Made by a program: the position numbers and the translations under genes. A stretch of 64,000 nt of DNA from CAWIMX01 sp963792785 (GTDB taxonomy: Bacteria; Acidobacteriota; Vicinamibacteria; Vicinamibacterales; CAVVIG01): positions 186,001 through 250,000 of the forward strand of contig CAWBXO010000004.1 of assembly GCA_963792785.1 (NCBI GenBank), read 5' to 3'. Shown piece after piece: positions 36,928-46,465 of this stretch. How positions within the stretch are numbered: the first letter of the stretch is position 1; every line of letters starts with the position of its first letter. The notes beneath the pieces are model-generated. The model made no database searches, was not told the origin of the DNA, and saw only the letters and a list, made by a program, of their open reading frames with translations.

Positions 36928-39600
36928 TCAATGCGCCTGCGCCTGCTGCTCCTCGCGGCCGTGTTCGCCAGCGCCTGCGGATCGCAGGCGGCCCCGCCCG
37001 CCGCCGTCCACGAGACGATCGTCTGGGACAAGCTCGGCGCCTGGTCGGGGCACAGCAACATGCAGACCGAGTCCTTCCTCGGCGAAGTGGGCGCGCTGCG
37101 GCTGCGCTGGGAGACGAAGAATCCCTCGACGCCCGGAGGCGGGGCGTTCCACCTCACGGTCCACAGCGCCGTCAGCGGCCGCACGATGGCCGACGCCGTG
37201 ACCACGACCGGCGCCGGGTCGGGCACGGCGTTCGTCAGCGACGACCCGCACATGTTCTATCTCGTCGTCGACGCGCACGACCTCGAGTGGTCGGTCATCG
37301 TCGAGGAGCCGGTCAGCCGCCGCACCGCCGCCCGGTAGCGCGCCGGCCACGGCGTACAGCGCGATGTCTCCTTCCGATGCCGTGAGCGTCAGCCCGGGCG
37401 ACTCGCGGATCACCGCGCGGTCCTCCTCGCCGTAGCTCCCCAGGTGCACGAAGATGTGCGTGACGCCGAACTGCCGCAGGGCGTCGATCGCCGACGGCGC
37501 GGGGAACGCGCGAAGCGCGTCGTACTGGCGCAGGTAGCTCTCGGGCACGAAGCCGCTGTAGCCGTTCAGCATCGGCTTCCAGTGCGCCGTCGAATTCAGC
37601 AGGTACGGGGCGTTGAGGAACTGGTAGCGCGGCTCGGCCAGCGGCAGTTCGGCCACCACGGCGCCGGGCACGTCGCGCAGGCGGGCGTAGACCGGCGGGA
37701 TGCCCTCGAACCGCGAGAGGCCCAGGGGCGCGGCCAGTGGCTCGATGGCGGCCACCGCGACGACGACCGCCGCCGCGGCGGGCCGCCAGCCGACCCGCAG
37801 CATCGGCCGTAGCGCCGTCCACCCGAAGCCGGCCAGCCCGGCCACCGCCACGATCCCGAGATACCCGAACCGGGAGATCGCCCGGATCGCATGCAGCGGC
37901 GGCAAGACCGCGTACAACCAGCCGTAGATCGGCGTCGCCGGGCCGAGGGACAGCACGACCCCCGCGACGCCGAGCGCGAGACACATCCGCGCCCGGGGAT
38001 CCCGGAACGCCGTGCCGCGCGCCAGCGCGACGGCGGCGAGCGCCAGTCCCATGCCGCCAGGAAAGAGCCCGGTCAGCCCGGGCCAGTACGGCCGCCACCA
38101 CGTCCAGAAGCGGCTCGGCGTCGTCAGGTAATCCCGCCATGTCGCGGCGAACCCGGCGGCCGTCTCGAACGTCCGCTCCATGCCGTGCGCGGTGTAGTCG
38201 CTCCAGTAGGCGAGCAGCATGGGCGACAGGATGACGACCGACACGAGGGCCGCCGCGCCCGCCAGGAGCGCGATGCGAGGCCCGCGGCGCCGATCCCACC
38301 AGTCGGCCGGCCGCACGAGCGCGCCGGCGACGCATGCGACGGCAGTGAAGACCAGCAGGTGAAATGACGCGAGCGCCTGCAGCGAGAACCAGCCGGCCAG
38401 GGCCAGCGCGTGGCGCGCGCGCGGCGCCGCCAGCAGCCGGTCGAGGGCCAGCAGCGTGAGCGGCAGGAACTCGACGTGCTGCGCCTGCAGGTGCGGGATC
38501 CGCATCAGCGTGTGCGCGTTGAACCCCATCACGAGGCCGGCGACGAGCCCGGCGGTCCAGTCCCCGGTCCACCGCGCGACGACCAGGCACATCGTCCATC
38601 CGGTGAGCGCGAACCCCGCGATCACGAGCAGGTTGTAGACCAGCACGGGCGAGGCGCCGGCCCAGAGGAGCGGCGCGCCCATCGCGGCCTGCGTGACGAG
38701 CGCTTCGGAGTAGGTGACGGTGTTCGTCGACGGGTAGAACATGTTGCCGTCGAAGAGGTGCACGGGGTCGTGCACCGCCTGATGCGCGAGCCACGCGACC
38801 GTCCACTCGTTGAGGAGCGTGTCGCCGTTGTCGTTGCGCGAGAGGCGCGCGGGATTGCTCGCGAGAGGCCAGGTATGGACGACCGCGAGCGCCACGAACA
38901 ACGCCAGCGTCGCACCGTACACCCAGGGCCCCTGTCGCGCGCGAGGGGCGTCGGCCGCGTCGAGGCGCGCCGCGCGCGGCCGGCCGAACGCCAGGAACGC
39001 GCCGAGCAGGAGCGCGGCGAGGATCGCGATCACCCGCGCGGCGCGGGCGATCCGGCTGGCGACGGCGGCAGCCAGGGACCGGCGCGCGGGCGACAGCCGC
39101 CACGAGGGCACCGGCGCGGACGCCTCGCCCCCGCGCGACCACGTCCACGCGAGCTCGTACGGCCCTCCGCCCTGGAAGTATTCCAGCACGATGAGGTGCG
39201 GACCGGAATCGAGATCGATCGTGCCGCTGACGGACACCGGCGAGTGGCGGCCGGCGTTGTCGACCACCACCTGGTTGTCGACGCGCAGCACCGAGCCGTC
39301 GTCCGACGTGGTGGCGAACGTGTACGCGCCGGGCCGGTCGACGATGAGGAAGCCTGTCCAGCGCACGCTGAACGCGCCGGGCTCCCGATTCAGCCAGTTG
39401 CGCGCCATGACCGACGTCGAGGGCACCGCGTCGACCGTGGATCGCACCGGCGTGCCGGTCCAGTCGGGGCTCGTGAAGTACTCGGCGGCCAGGCCGCTCC
39501 CGATCGGGAGGACGAGCGAGGCACCCGAGAGCCCGACGGCCACGAGCAGGGCGGCACAGAACCCGAGCGCGGCGGCGCGCCGGCGGGGCGATGCGGGCAT
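36928..39600 (-). CDS. PA14-domain polytopic membrane protein (glycosyltransferase-like)
   Basis: The open frame is 890 codons. One N-terminal hydrophobic segment is followed by a PA14 domain (about 35-165: GLAAEYFTSPDW, FSVRWTGFLIVDRPGAYTF, TTSDDGSVLRVDN), then about 12 membrane helices and a periplasmic tail ending near SEGDIALYAVAG. The helical part (TWPLASNPARLSRNDNGDTLLNEW) resembles GT-C fold glycosyltransferases. PA14 often binds carbohydrate. The last 135 codons, past 37330, are antisense to the lipoprotein gene and look noncoding; a stop in another frame at 37313 suggests a lost stop or an indel. The ATG shares a base with the TGA of the upstream DUF5916 gene, so the two are coupled. 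Confidence 0.75.
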   Translation of the reverse strand: MPASPRRRAAALGFCAALLVAVGLSGASLVLPIGSGLAAEYFTSPDWTGTPVRSTVDAVPSTSVMARNWLNREPGAFSVRWTGFLIVDRPGAYTFATTSDDGSVLRVDNQVVVDNAGRHSPVSVSGTIDLDSGPHLIVLEYFQGGGPYELAWTWSRGGEASAPVPSWRLSPARRSLAAAVASRIARAARVIAILAALLLGAFLAFGRPRAARLDAADAPRARQGPWVYGATLALFVALAVVHTWPLASNPARLSRNDNGDTLLNEWTVAWLAHQAVHDPVHLFDGNMFYPSTNTVTYSEALVTQAAMGAPLLWAGASPVLVYNLLVIAGFALTGWTMCLVVARWTGDWTAGLVAGLVMGFNAHTLMRIPHLQAQHVEFLPLTLLALDRLLAAPRARHALALAGWFSLQALASFHLLVFTAVACVAGALVRPADWWDRRRGPRIALLAGAAALVSVVILSPMLLAYWSDYTAHGMERTFETAAGFAATWRDYLTTPSRFWTWWRPYWPGLTGLFPGGMGLALAAVALARGTAFRDPRARMCLALGVAGVVLSLGPATPIYGWLYAVLPPLHAIRAISRFGYLGIVAVAGLAGFGWTALRPMLRVGWRPAAAAVVVAVAAIEPLAAPLGLSRFEGIPPVYARLRDVPGAVVAELPLAEPRYQFLNAPYLLNSTAHWKPMLNGYSGFVPESYLRQYDALRAFPAPSAIDALRQFGVTHIFVHLGSYGEEDRAVIRESPGLTLTASEGDIALYAVAGALPGGGAAADRLLDDDRPLEVVRVDDEIEHVRVVADERRARPGAGRGHGVGHRAAADGAVDREVERPASGRRGILRLPAQPQRAHFAEEGLGLHVAVPRPGAELVPDDRLVDGGGRGRLRSAGAGEHGREEQQAQAH
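36931..37338 (+). CDS. Small lipoprotein, unknown
   Basis: A 135-residue protein with a lipobox-type signal (FASACGS, Cys at about 16). The mature part has GALRLRWETKN and HLTVHSAVSG, a probable small beta domain. Codon use has strong G/C third positions, so it is a real gene, although an open frame of the PA14 gene runs antisense through all of it. Function unknown. Confidence 0.7.
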   Translation: MRLRLLLLAAVFASACGSQAAPPAAVHETIVWDKLGAWSGHSNMQTESFLGEVGALRLRWETKNPSTPGGGAFHLTVHSAVSGRTMADAVTTTGAGSGTAFVSDDPHMFYLVVDAHDLEWSVIVEEPVSRRTAAR

Positions 39601-41891
39601 CAGAATCGGAACAAGCGGTTGACCTTCGCGACGAACGCGCGGTTCTTCAAGCCCGGATAGCCCGGCAGCGCCGTGTCGCGCTCATCGGTGTAGACGAAGA
39701 ACATCTCGCTGCCCGGCTGGTACTCCCACCGGAAGCGCAGGTTCGTGCTGAGCGTGTGATTGCTCGAATTGTACTGGATCAGTCCGCTCAGGAACGCGAA
39801 CGGCGTGATCGTGTACGTCAGGCGACTCGACAGCAGCCGCGTGTCGAACGTCCCCTCGGGCAGCGTGACGTGGTTCAGCGACACGCCCGGCTCGAGCGAC
39901 AGCTGCGGCGACAGCTCGAGCCGGCCGCCGCTGAACGTCAGCGACGCCAGGTGGCCGTCGTAGAACTGCCCCGCCGAGAACGAGAGGCCGCCGGAGATGC
40001 GCCGCTGGTTGCCGAGCGACCAGCCGGCGCCGAAGTCCTGATACCCGTACTCGCCCCCGGGAATCGCGACGCCCGGCGCGATCGCGAACGGCACGTCGAG
40101 CCGGTCATAGGTGCGCGTGCTGCGCACGCTCAGGCGATCGCTGCTCTGGAACTCGGTGCTGAACCCGAGCGTCGCATCGCGGGTCTCGAGGCGCCCGTCG
40201 CCGTCGGTCAGGTAGTTGTAGGACGCGGAATACGTGTACCGGCGGACGCGCCGGCTGTTGCGCGGGCGCGGGCTGAACCGGAACGACGCCGCGTTGGTCT
40301 TGAAGTCGCTCCGGCGCACGTAGCCGACCTCGGGCATGAAGTCGGCGCCAACCGCGAGCCGCTCGACGCCGACACCGTAGCGGTCGCCGTTGTAGCTCAG
40401 CTGGGCGCGGTAGCTCGTGTCGTCGCCTCCGCCATCGGGCGTCCCGGCGCGGGCGAGGGAGGTGTTGATCGTCCAGTTGTCGTACAGGCCGATCACGGCG
40501 TCGGCGCCGTAGGCGTTACTCGAGCCCGGCCCGTTGAGCGAGACCGACCGATCGGTGAAGAGCGCGCCGACACTGCTGCGGCGGAACACGTCCTGCTTGA
40601 CGCGGACCACGGTGAAGTTGGTGGCGAGCGATCCGGACGCCTCGTCGTCCCGGCTGCGCACGTCGAGCAGGCCCACCGTCGTCCGGCCCACCTTGCCCGT
40701 CAGCCGCCCGCCGGCCAGGATCGGCACGGCGCGATTGCCGGCGAGGCCGATGCGCCGGCTGAAGAACAGCAGCGGGATGCTGCCGCCGCTCGTGCCCGCC
40801 CCGCCGAAGTCGAAGATCCCCTGCCCTTCCAGGAAGAACTCACGCTTCTCTGGGAAGAACAGGCTGAAGCGCGTGAGGTTCACCTGCTGCTCGTCGACCT
40901 CCACCTGCGCGAAGTCCGTGTTGTAGGTGAAGTCCGCCGTCAGGTTCTGCGTGACGCCGTACTTGACGTCGAAGCCGGCGTCACCGGTGCCGTCGTTGGA
41001 CACGGGAGGCGTGGCGCGCGTGTCCGTCGTCAGGCTCGAGATCGCGTACGGCTTCACCTCGACGTTGCGGCTGCCGGGCGGCACGTCCAGGCCGACCAGC
41101 GTCGCGCCGAGCGAGATCTGGAAGATCACGCTGCCCGTATTGGGCGGCATGCGGGCCACGAACGACTCCTCGTTCTTCCACCGGACGGTCCGGCGCAGGT
41201 TGACCCCCCACACCTGCGAGCGTCCGGGCTTGTAGCGCAGCGAGCGGAACGGGATCGCCATCTCCGCCGTCCACCCCCCGTCGAAGCGTCCGGCCTTGCG
41301 CTCCCAGACCGGGTTCCACTCGGTGTTCCCCGGCGGCCGTTCGTTGGTCACCGTCGCGTCGTAGACCCCGCCGATGGGCGAGATCTCGAAGAGGAACGCG
41401 TTGCGGCGGTCGTAGAACGTGTCGAAGTAAATGGCGAAGTTTTCGTTGCGCACGACGTTCATGCTGTCGCGCCGCATCTCGTTCGCCACCCAGCGCGATT
41501 CCGGCTGCGAGTCGTAGCAGCGCGCGGCCACGTACAGCGTGTCGTCGTCGAAGAAGATCCACGCCTCGGTCCGCTCGGTGGCCGGCTGTCCCCCGTTGGG
41601 CTCGGTCTGGATGAAGCCGTCGATCGGCTGGATGTCGCGGTAGACCGCCTCGTCGAGCTGGCCGTCGATTCGCAGGCGATCGGTGATCCGAACCGCCCGG
41701 ATGGTCGCGCGGCCCTGCGCGTCGCGGGCGACCACGGCCGGCGGCACCGGGGCAGCCGGTCCGTTGATCGCCACGCCGCCGATCACCACCGGCGCCGCGG
41801 CCGTGCGCGCGCCACCGGCGCCGTCCTGCGCCCAGGCGGCCACGCCCGGCAACGCCAGCAATGTCATCGCGATCACAAATTTGCGTACCAG
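39600..41891 (-). CDS. DUF5916/CBM9-like outer-membrane protein
   Basis: About 763 residues. The best start is a CTG at 41891: AGGAGG lies 6 nt upstream and it gives a clean signal peptide VRKFVIAMTLLALPGVAAWA; the ATG at 41936 lacks a ribosome site. A CBM9-like domain (ITDRLRIDGQLDEAVYRD, FFDDDTLYVAARCYDS, GGWTAEMAIPFRSLRY) precedes the DUF5916 barrel (DFTYNTDFAQVEVDEQQVNL, FFPEKREFFLEGQGIF, FSRRIGL) ending VNRLFRF. Probably an outer-membrane barrel. It is coupled to the PA14 membrane protein, which suggests a joint role in envelope carbohydrate. Confidence 0.85.
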   Translation of the reverse strand: MVRKFVIAMTLLALPGVAAWAQDGAGGARTAAAPVVIGGVAINGPAAPVPPAVVARDAQGRATIRAVRITDRLRIDGQLDEAVYRDIQPIDGFIQTEPNGGQPATERTEAWIFFDDDTLYVAARCYDSQPESRWVANEMRRDSMNVVRNENFAIYFDTFYDRRNAFLFEISPIGGVYDATVTNERPPGNTEWNPVWERKAGRFDGGWTAEMAIPFRSLRYKPGRSQVWGVNLRRTVRWKNEESFVARMPPNTGSVIFQISLGATLVGLDVPPGSRNVEVKPYAISSLTTDTRATPPVSNDGTGDAGFDVKYGVTQNLTADFTYNTDFAQVEVDEQQVNLTRFSLFFPEKREFFLEGQGIFDFGGAGTSGGSIPLLFFSRRIGLAGNRAVPILAGGRLTGKVGRTTVGLLDVRSRDDEASGSLATNFTVVRVKQDVFRRSSVGALFTDRSVSLNGPGSSNAYGADAVIGLYDNWTINTSLARAGTPDGGGDDTSYRAQLSYNGDRYGVGVERLAVGADFMPEVGYVRRSDFKTNAASFRFSPRPRNSRRVRRYTYSASYNYLTDGDGRLETRDATLGFSTEFQSSDRLSVRSTRTYDRLDVPFAIAPGVAIPGGEYGYQDFGAGWSLGNQRRISGGLSFSAGQFYDGHLASLTFSGGRLELSPQLSLEPGVSLNHVTLPEGTFDTRLLSSRLTYTITPFAFLSGLIQYNSSNHTLSTNLRFRWEYQPGSEMFFVYTDERDTALPGYPGLKNRAFVAKVNRLFRF

Positions 41892-41977
41892 GTCGATCCT
41901 CCTCGCCGACGGCTCGCCGGGCGTTGGCCGCAGCATACTGAGCCGGTTAGTATGTTCACAAGCAGAAGGTGAGGGAG

Positions 41978-42553
41978 ATGCCGCGCACCCGTTCACTCAT
42001 CCCGGCCATCCTCGCGATCGCCACGGCCGTCTCGTGCTCGTCGGGCACGGCCCCGCCCGCAGCCAAAGACGCCCCGCCCGCGGCCAAGGACGCCGCGGCC
42101 GCTCCCGGAGCCGCCGGCCGCGGCCGGGGCCGCGGCATGGCCGGGATCCCCGAGCTGCCCAAGGCGGAGTTCACCGAAGTCGTCGTGCCCGGCGGCACGA
42201 GCTTCGACGTCGCGCTCGAGACCGCGCTCGCCTCCGACCGCAACCGCATCGAGGACCCCGTGCGCACCCGCGTCGTCACTGACGTCGTCGTGCGCGGCCG
42301 CACCGCGATCCCAAAGGGCACCGAGGTGACGGGGACGATCCTGCAGGCCACGCCCGCGGGCCGATCCGGCGGCCACGCCGCGCTGGCGTTCCGCCTGCTC
42401 GACATCCACGCGGGCGACCGGCTGGTCCGCATCCGGGTCGACCGCGTCGCCAAGGATGCCGCGAGCGCGGATGCGGAGGTCACCTTTCCCGCGGGCGCCA
42501 CGTTCCACCTCTCGCTCGACGATGCGGTGCGGGTGCAGGTGCCCAACAATTAG
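41978..42553 (+). CDS. Lipoprotein sharing a domain with the glycine-zipper lipoprotein
   Basis: A 191-residue protein; ATG at 41978 after AAGGTGAGG. Lipobox TAVSC. A repeated APPAAKDAPPAAKD linker leads to a domain VPGGTSFDVALETALASDRN ... GRTAIPKGTEVTGTILQATP ... AALAFRLLDI, which aligns with residues 100-195 of the protein at 12301. It lacks the glycine zipper. Function unknown. Confidence 0.75.
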   Translation: MPRTRSLIPAILAIATAVSCSSGTAPPAAKDAPPAAKDAAAAPGAAGRGRGRGMAGIPELPKAEFTEVVVPGGTSFDVALETALASDRNRIEDPVRTRVVTDVVVRGRTAIPKGTEVTGTILQATPAGRSGGHAALAFRLLDIHAGDRLVRIRVDRVAKDAASADAEVTFPAGATFHLSLDDAVRVQVPNN

Positions 42554-42556
42554 ATA

Positions 42557-42704
42557 TGGTGATGTGGTGACGTGGTGACGTGGTGACGTGGTGATGTGGT
42601 GGTGTGGTGACGTGGTGGTGTGGTGACGTGGTGGTGTGGTGAATGCCATGATGTCGTGATAGGACCATGAGCGATCACCCCATCACCCCATCACCCCTTC
42701 ACCC
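42557..42704. repeat. Octamer arrays (TGGTGACG x11; CATCACCC x4)
   Basis: Eleven units of TGGTGACG, TGGTGATG or TGGTGGTG run from 42557 to about 42644, then after a spacer come GATCACCC, CATCACCC x2 and CTTCACCC. The second set is roughly complementary to the first. It fills the gap between convergent genes. Confidence 0.85.
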
Positions 42705-42710
42705 CATTCT

Positions 42711-44921
42711 TCATTTCGACAGCAGGTAGTTGAGCTTGAGCACCAGCTGGTGGTCGCTCCGCGCGAACTGGGTCGGATCCAGGCCGCTTTCATCGAGCCC
42801 CGTGTAGACGACGTAGAGGTCGCTGCCCGGGCGGTGGATGAAGTTGAAGCGGAAGCTCGTCGTGAGGTCGTGCGTGGACGAGTTGTACTGCACTAGGCTG
42901 CGGATGGTGGCCCGCGGCGAGAACGTGTAGTCCACACCGAGGATCGCCAGGTTCGTGACGAACGCGCCCCACGGCAGGTTCACATCGTTGCGGCTGTACT
43001 GCACATCGGTCGAAACCCGCGTGGATGCCCGGACGCCGACCTCCGCCGTCGTGCTGCGTCGCGTCCCGTCGTAGAACCCCTGCGGCGCGTAGCGGAGGGA
43101 TCCGAACACCTTCCGGGCGCGGCTGGTGGCGTAGCTGAAGTTCCACTCGTCGAAGGCGTACGACCCGGTCGGAATCGTCACGGTCGGCTGGATCCGGAAG
43201 GGGTCGTCGAGCACGTCGAGATTCCGCTGGTAGATGACGTTGATGTAGGAGTCGTCGTCCAGCCGCGTGCCGAGCATGAAGTGCTGCGTGCGGCCGACGA
43301 GCCGGTTGCCCTGATCCGTGATGTAGGTCAGGACGATCATCGGCTCCATCATGCGGATGTGGGCCTTCCCCGGCCGCGGCGTCGGTCCGAAGTACGCCTT
43401 CGTCGTGCGCACGCCCTGCCGCTGGACGAAGCCAACCTCGTCGTTGAAGTGGTCCTGCACGTCGACGTAGTTCAGCCACACGTTCCAGGCGGGATCGCGG
43501 TAAGCGATGCGGCCGTACCAGGCCATATCCTTGCCCTCGAGGCCGGGCGTGGACGTCTTCGCAATGAACGACGTGATCTGCAGGTTTTCGCCGAGCGCCA
43601 GGTTCGTGTCCGCCCCAAACGTCCGGTTGTAGTGATCGCTGCCGTTCACCGACTCCTTGTTGATGAGGATCCCGCCCACGCGAGAGCGCTTGAGCACGTC
43701 GCGGCTGTAGCGGCCCACAAAGAAGTTGTCGCCCGGCTTGTCGAACGCGCTCTCGGTCTGGATATCGAGCAGGGCGATGTTGTGCGCGCCCGACTTCCCC
43801 GCCAGGCGCGCGCCGCCGATGATCGGGATCGGCTGGCCGGTGTCGGAGAGGCCGATCCGCCGGCTGAAGAAGAGATCCGTCTCGACCGGCGCGCTGGTGA
43901 ACGACGTGCCGGTGCCCATCGTGAACATGCCGGCGTTCTCGAGGAAGAAGTCGCGCTTCTCGGGGAAGAACAGGCTGAACCGCGTCAGGTTCACCTGCTG
44001 CTCGTCGACCTCGGCCTGCGCGAAGTCCGTGTTGTACGTGAGGTCGAGGTTCAGCCCCGGCGTCACACCATAGCGCAGGTCCGCGCCGATGTTGTGCAGG
44101 CCGTCGGTGCCCGCTGTCGCCGCCGTCAGGTGCTGATCGCGCACGCCCGCGACGACGAACGGCTTGAACTTCAGATCCAGGCCCTGGCTCAGATCCCGCA
44201 GGCCGACCAGCCGCCCCGCCGAGCTCACGCGGGTGAGGCTGTAGGACTTGTCGATCGGCGACCAGTAGACCTGCTCGTTCTTGCGCCGGATGTTGCGCAT
44301 GAAGTTCACGCCCCAGGTCTGCTCGGCGCCGGGCACGAAGCGCAGGGTCGCGGTGGGGATCGCAATCTCGGCCGTCCACCCGTCGTCGGTGATCCGGGCC
44401 GCCGCGTCCCAGACGCCGTCCCAGTTGCGGTTGATCGCGGAGTTGCTGCCCCGCCCGCCGCCTTCGCCGTCGTCGGAGATCTGCTGCTCGAGCTTGGCGC
44501 CGAGCGGCGTCGTCACGAACATGTAGCCGTTGCGCTCGTCCGAGAAGGTGTCGAGGATCAGCTGAAAGTTGTCCTCGTCGAGGAGCTGATCCGAGTCGCG
44601 GCGCATCTCGGTCGCGACGATCGCGCCCGGCACCGAATCGAACGCGTGCACGGCGAAGAAGACGTGGCCGCTGTCGTAGATCACGCGCACTTCCGTCCGC
44701 TCGGTGGCCGGCTGGCCCTCGTCCGGCTCCTGCTGCGTGAACGAGTCGATCGGCGTGCCGGCGTTCCACACGGCGTCGTCCAGGACCCCGTCGATCTTCG
44801 GCGCGCGATCGACGTGCACCGCGTGCAGGACGGGCCGCTCGAGGCTGGACTGCGCCGAGGCCGCCACCGCGAGGCCCAGCAGGGCGAGAACCGACGAGGC
44901 CGTGAACAGGCTTGGTTTCAC
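42711..44921 (-). CDS. DUF5916/CBM9-like outer-membrane protein
   Basis: About 736 residues from a GTG at 44921, which gives the signal peptide KPSLFTASSVLALLGLAVAA. N-terminal CBM9-like domain (RAPKIDGVLDDAVWNAGTPI, YDSGHVFFAVHAFDS), then the DUF5916 barrel (DLTYNTDFAQAEVDEQQVNL, FFPEKRDFFLENAGMF, FSRRIGLSDTG), ending LVLKLNYLLSK. TATAAT is 7 nt upstream of the GTG with no ribosome site. Third member of the family in this window; paralogous to 39600-41891. Confidence 0.85.
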   Translation of the reverse strand: MKPSLFTASSVLALLGLAVAASAQSSLERPVLHAVHVDRAPKIDGVLDDAVWNAGTPIDSFTQQEPDEGQPATERTEVRVIYDSGHVFFAVHAFDSVPGAIVATEMRRDSDQLLDEDNFQLILDTFSDERNGYMFVTTPLGAKLEQQISDDGEGGGRGSNSAINRNWDGVWDAAARITDDGWTAEIAIPTATLRFVPGAEQTWGVNFMRNIRRKNEQVYWSPIDKSYSLTRVSSAGRLVGLRDLSQGLDLKFKPFVVAGVRDQHLTAATAGTDGLHNIGADLRYGVTPGLNLDLTYNTDFAQAEVDEQQVNLTRFSLFFPEKRDFFLENAGMFTMGTGTSFTSAPVETDLFFSRRIGLSDTGQPIPIIGGARLAGKSGAHNIALLDIQTESAFDKPGDNFFVGRYSRDVLKRSRVGGILINKESVNGSDHYNRTFGADTNLALGENLQITSFIAKTSTPGLEGKDMAWYGRIAYRDPAWNVWLNYVDVQDHFNDEVGFVQRQGVRTTKAYFGPTPRPGKAHIRMMEPMIVLTYITDQGNRLVGRTQHFMLGTRLDDDSYINVIYQRNLDVLDDPFRIQPTVTIPTGSYAFDEWNFSYATSRARKVFGSLRYAPQGFYDGTRRSTTAEVGVRASTRVSTDVQYSRNDVNLPWGAFVTNLAILGVDYTFSPRATIRSLVQYNSSTHDLTTSFRFNFIHRPGSDLYVVYTGLDESGLDPTQFARSDHQLVLKLNYLLSK

Positions 44922-44928
44922 GCCGGAA

Positions 44929-44934
44929 ATTATA
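44929..44934 (-). promoter_or_regulatory. Consensus -10, leaderless DUF5916 gene
   Basis: TATAAT on the minus strand, 7 nt before the GTG at 44921. Confidence 0.55.
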
Positions 44935-45028
44935 GCGACGGCGCGCCTGAGCGGCACAGCGCAGCGTCAGAAAGACATTTACAGACAACGTCGATCCGTT
45001 ATGATCGCAACCGCTCCAGAACTGCGCG

Positions 45029-45535
45029 ATGACTCACGACGAACGCATCCACGCGATTCAGGTCGCCTGCGCGGAGACCACCACGCGGCTCGCCGAGCGT
45101 CTCGAGGCGCTCGACGACGCGACCGCGACGTCCGCCCCGGCCGCGTGCTGGACGCCCGCCCAGATCGCGTGGCACGTCGCGCTCGTCAACGAAGTGCTCG
45201 CCGCCGCGCTGGCGGGCCGGGTGAAGTCGATGCAGGTCCCAAGGCCCGCCGACTTCGCCGAGACACTGGCCACCCGGCAGTTCCCCGACAAAGCCAAAGC
45301 GCCGGCCAGCGCCGAGCCGCCCGCCGACGCCGCCCGGAGCGAGGCCGCGACACGGCTGCGAAGAAGCGCCGACGCGATCGCGCGGGCGGTCGCCACCGTG
45401 ACGCCAGACCGCGTCGCGGCGGAGGCCGTGCGGATGCCGTTCGGAATCTTCTCGCTGTACGAAGTCGGTGAATTTGTCGCCGGCCACACCAAGCGGCACA
45501 TCCGGCAGCTCAGGCAGACCGTCAGCGGGGCGTGA
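45029..45535 (+). CDS. DinB-family protein
   Basis: A 168-residue four-helix protein with the DinB metal histidines: WTPAQIAWHV in helix 2 and AGHTKRHIRQL in the last helix. DinB/YfiT-like proteins include thiol-dependent metalloenzymes; the role here is unknown. A second, different DinB lies at 62742. The next gene starts 5 bp downstream. Confidence 0.8.
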   Translation: MTHDERIHAIQVACAETTTRLAERLEALDDATATSAPAACWTPAQIAWHVALVNEVLAAALAGRVKSMQVPRPADFAETLATRQFPDKAKAPASAEPPADAARSEAATRLRRSADAIARAVATVTPDRVAAEAVRMPFGIFSLYEVGEFVAGHTKRHIRQLRQTVSGA

Positions 45536-45539
45536 GCGG

Positions 45540-46421
45540 ATGAGGGGCTCGAGGCTTCCGGCCGCCGGCGCCCTGCTCGTGATGCTTGCCGCGGCCGTCG
45601 CGGCGCAGGCTCCCCAGGGATCCACGATCGATGCGCTGCTCCAGCGGATCGGCGAGCGCGTCGAGGAGTACTACGCCAGGGCCCAAAGCATCGTCTGCCT
45701 GGAAACTGTGCGTGTGCAGCCCCTGAAGATGGATCTCCTATCCGACGGGTTCCCGCGCCGCCTCGAGTACGAGCTGCGGGTGGCCTGGGAGCCGGCCGAC
45801 GGCCTCGGCATGCTGCCCGAGGCCAATGTGACGCGGCAGCTGCTCCGCGTCGGCGGCCGCACGCCGAAGCCCGGCGACGAGCCGGAGTGCATGGACCCGA
45901 GGCCGGTCTCGCCCGAGCCGCTCGAGTTCCTCCTGCCCGGGCACCGGAACGACTACGTGTTCACGCCAGCGGGGACCGGCCGCACCGGGGGCCGCGACGC
46001 CGTGATCGTCGAATACCGATCCGCCGAGCGGGGCCCGGCCGAGGTGACCTGGAAGGACGAGTGCGTGAGCATCGAGCTGCCCGGGCGGACGGCGGGCCGG
46101 ATCTGGGTGGACGAGCGGACGGGCGACGTCCTCCGCCTCGACGAGCACCTGCTGGGACAGTTCGACTTCGACGTGCCGCCCGAGCACGACCACGGCGGGG
46201 AGCGCTTCATGACGATCGAGCGGTCCGACTCCACGACGCGCTACGAGCCCGTCGCGTTCGCCGATCCCGACGAGACACTGATGCTCCCCAAGTCGATCGA
46301 GCAGCTGCAGATTGTCCGCGGAGCCGGCGTGCCGCGCGTGCGCATCACCCAGAGCTTCTCCGACTACCGCCGCTTCCTCACCGACGCGCACATCGTTTCG
46401 AACCCTGATCCGGATCGGTAG
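45540..46421 (+). CDS. Secreted protein, unknown
   Basis: A 293-residue protein with a signal peptide ending AVAAQ. A helical stretch with IVCLETVRVQ precedes a beta-rich part including VTWKDECVSIELPGRTAG and RIWVDERTGDVLRLDEHLLG, which recalls outer-membrane lipoprotein-sorting folds, though I cannot confirm this. It is co-transcribed with DinB (5-bp gap). Confidence 0.65.
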   Translation: MRGSRLPAAGALLVMLAAAVAAQAPQGSTIDALLQRIGERVEEYYARAQSIVCLETVRVQPLKMDLLSDGFPRRLEYELRVAWEPADGLGMLPEANVTRQLLRVGGRTPKPGDEPECMDPRPVSPEPLEFLLPGHRNDYVFTPAGTGRTGGRDAVIVEYRSAERGPAEVTWKDECVSIELPGRTAGRIWVDERTGDVLRLDEHLLGQFDFDVPPEHDHGGERFMTIERSDSTTRYEPVAFADPDETLMLPKSIEQLQIVRGAGVPRVRITQSFSDYRRFLTDAHIVSNPDPDR

Positions 46422-46465
46422 AACCTCAGAGACGCGGAGGCTGGGAGCGTCGCGACGACGCCAGT

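Noticed and set aside
36928..37312. C-terminal tail of the PA14 protein
   Set aside because: The residues are the antisense shadow of a lipoprotein gene with better codon use; the tail is Arg/Asp-rich and unlike the rest of the protein.
42557..42704. CRISPR array
   Set aside because: Units are 8 bp and contiguous, with no spacers and no cas genes.
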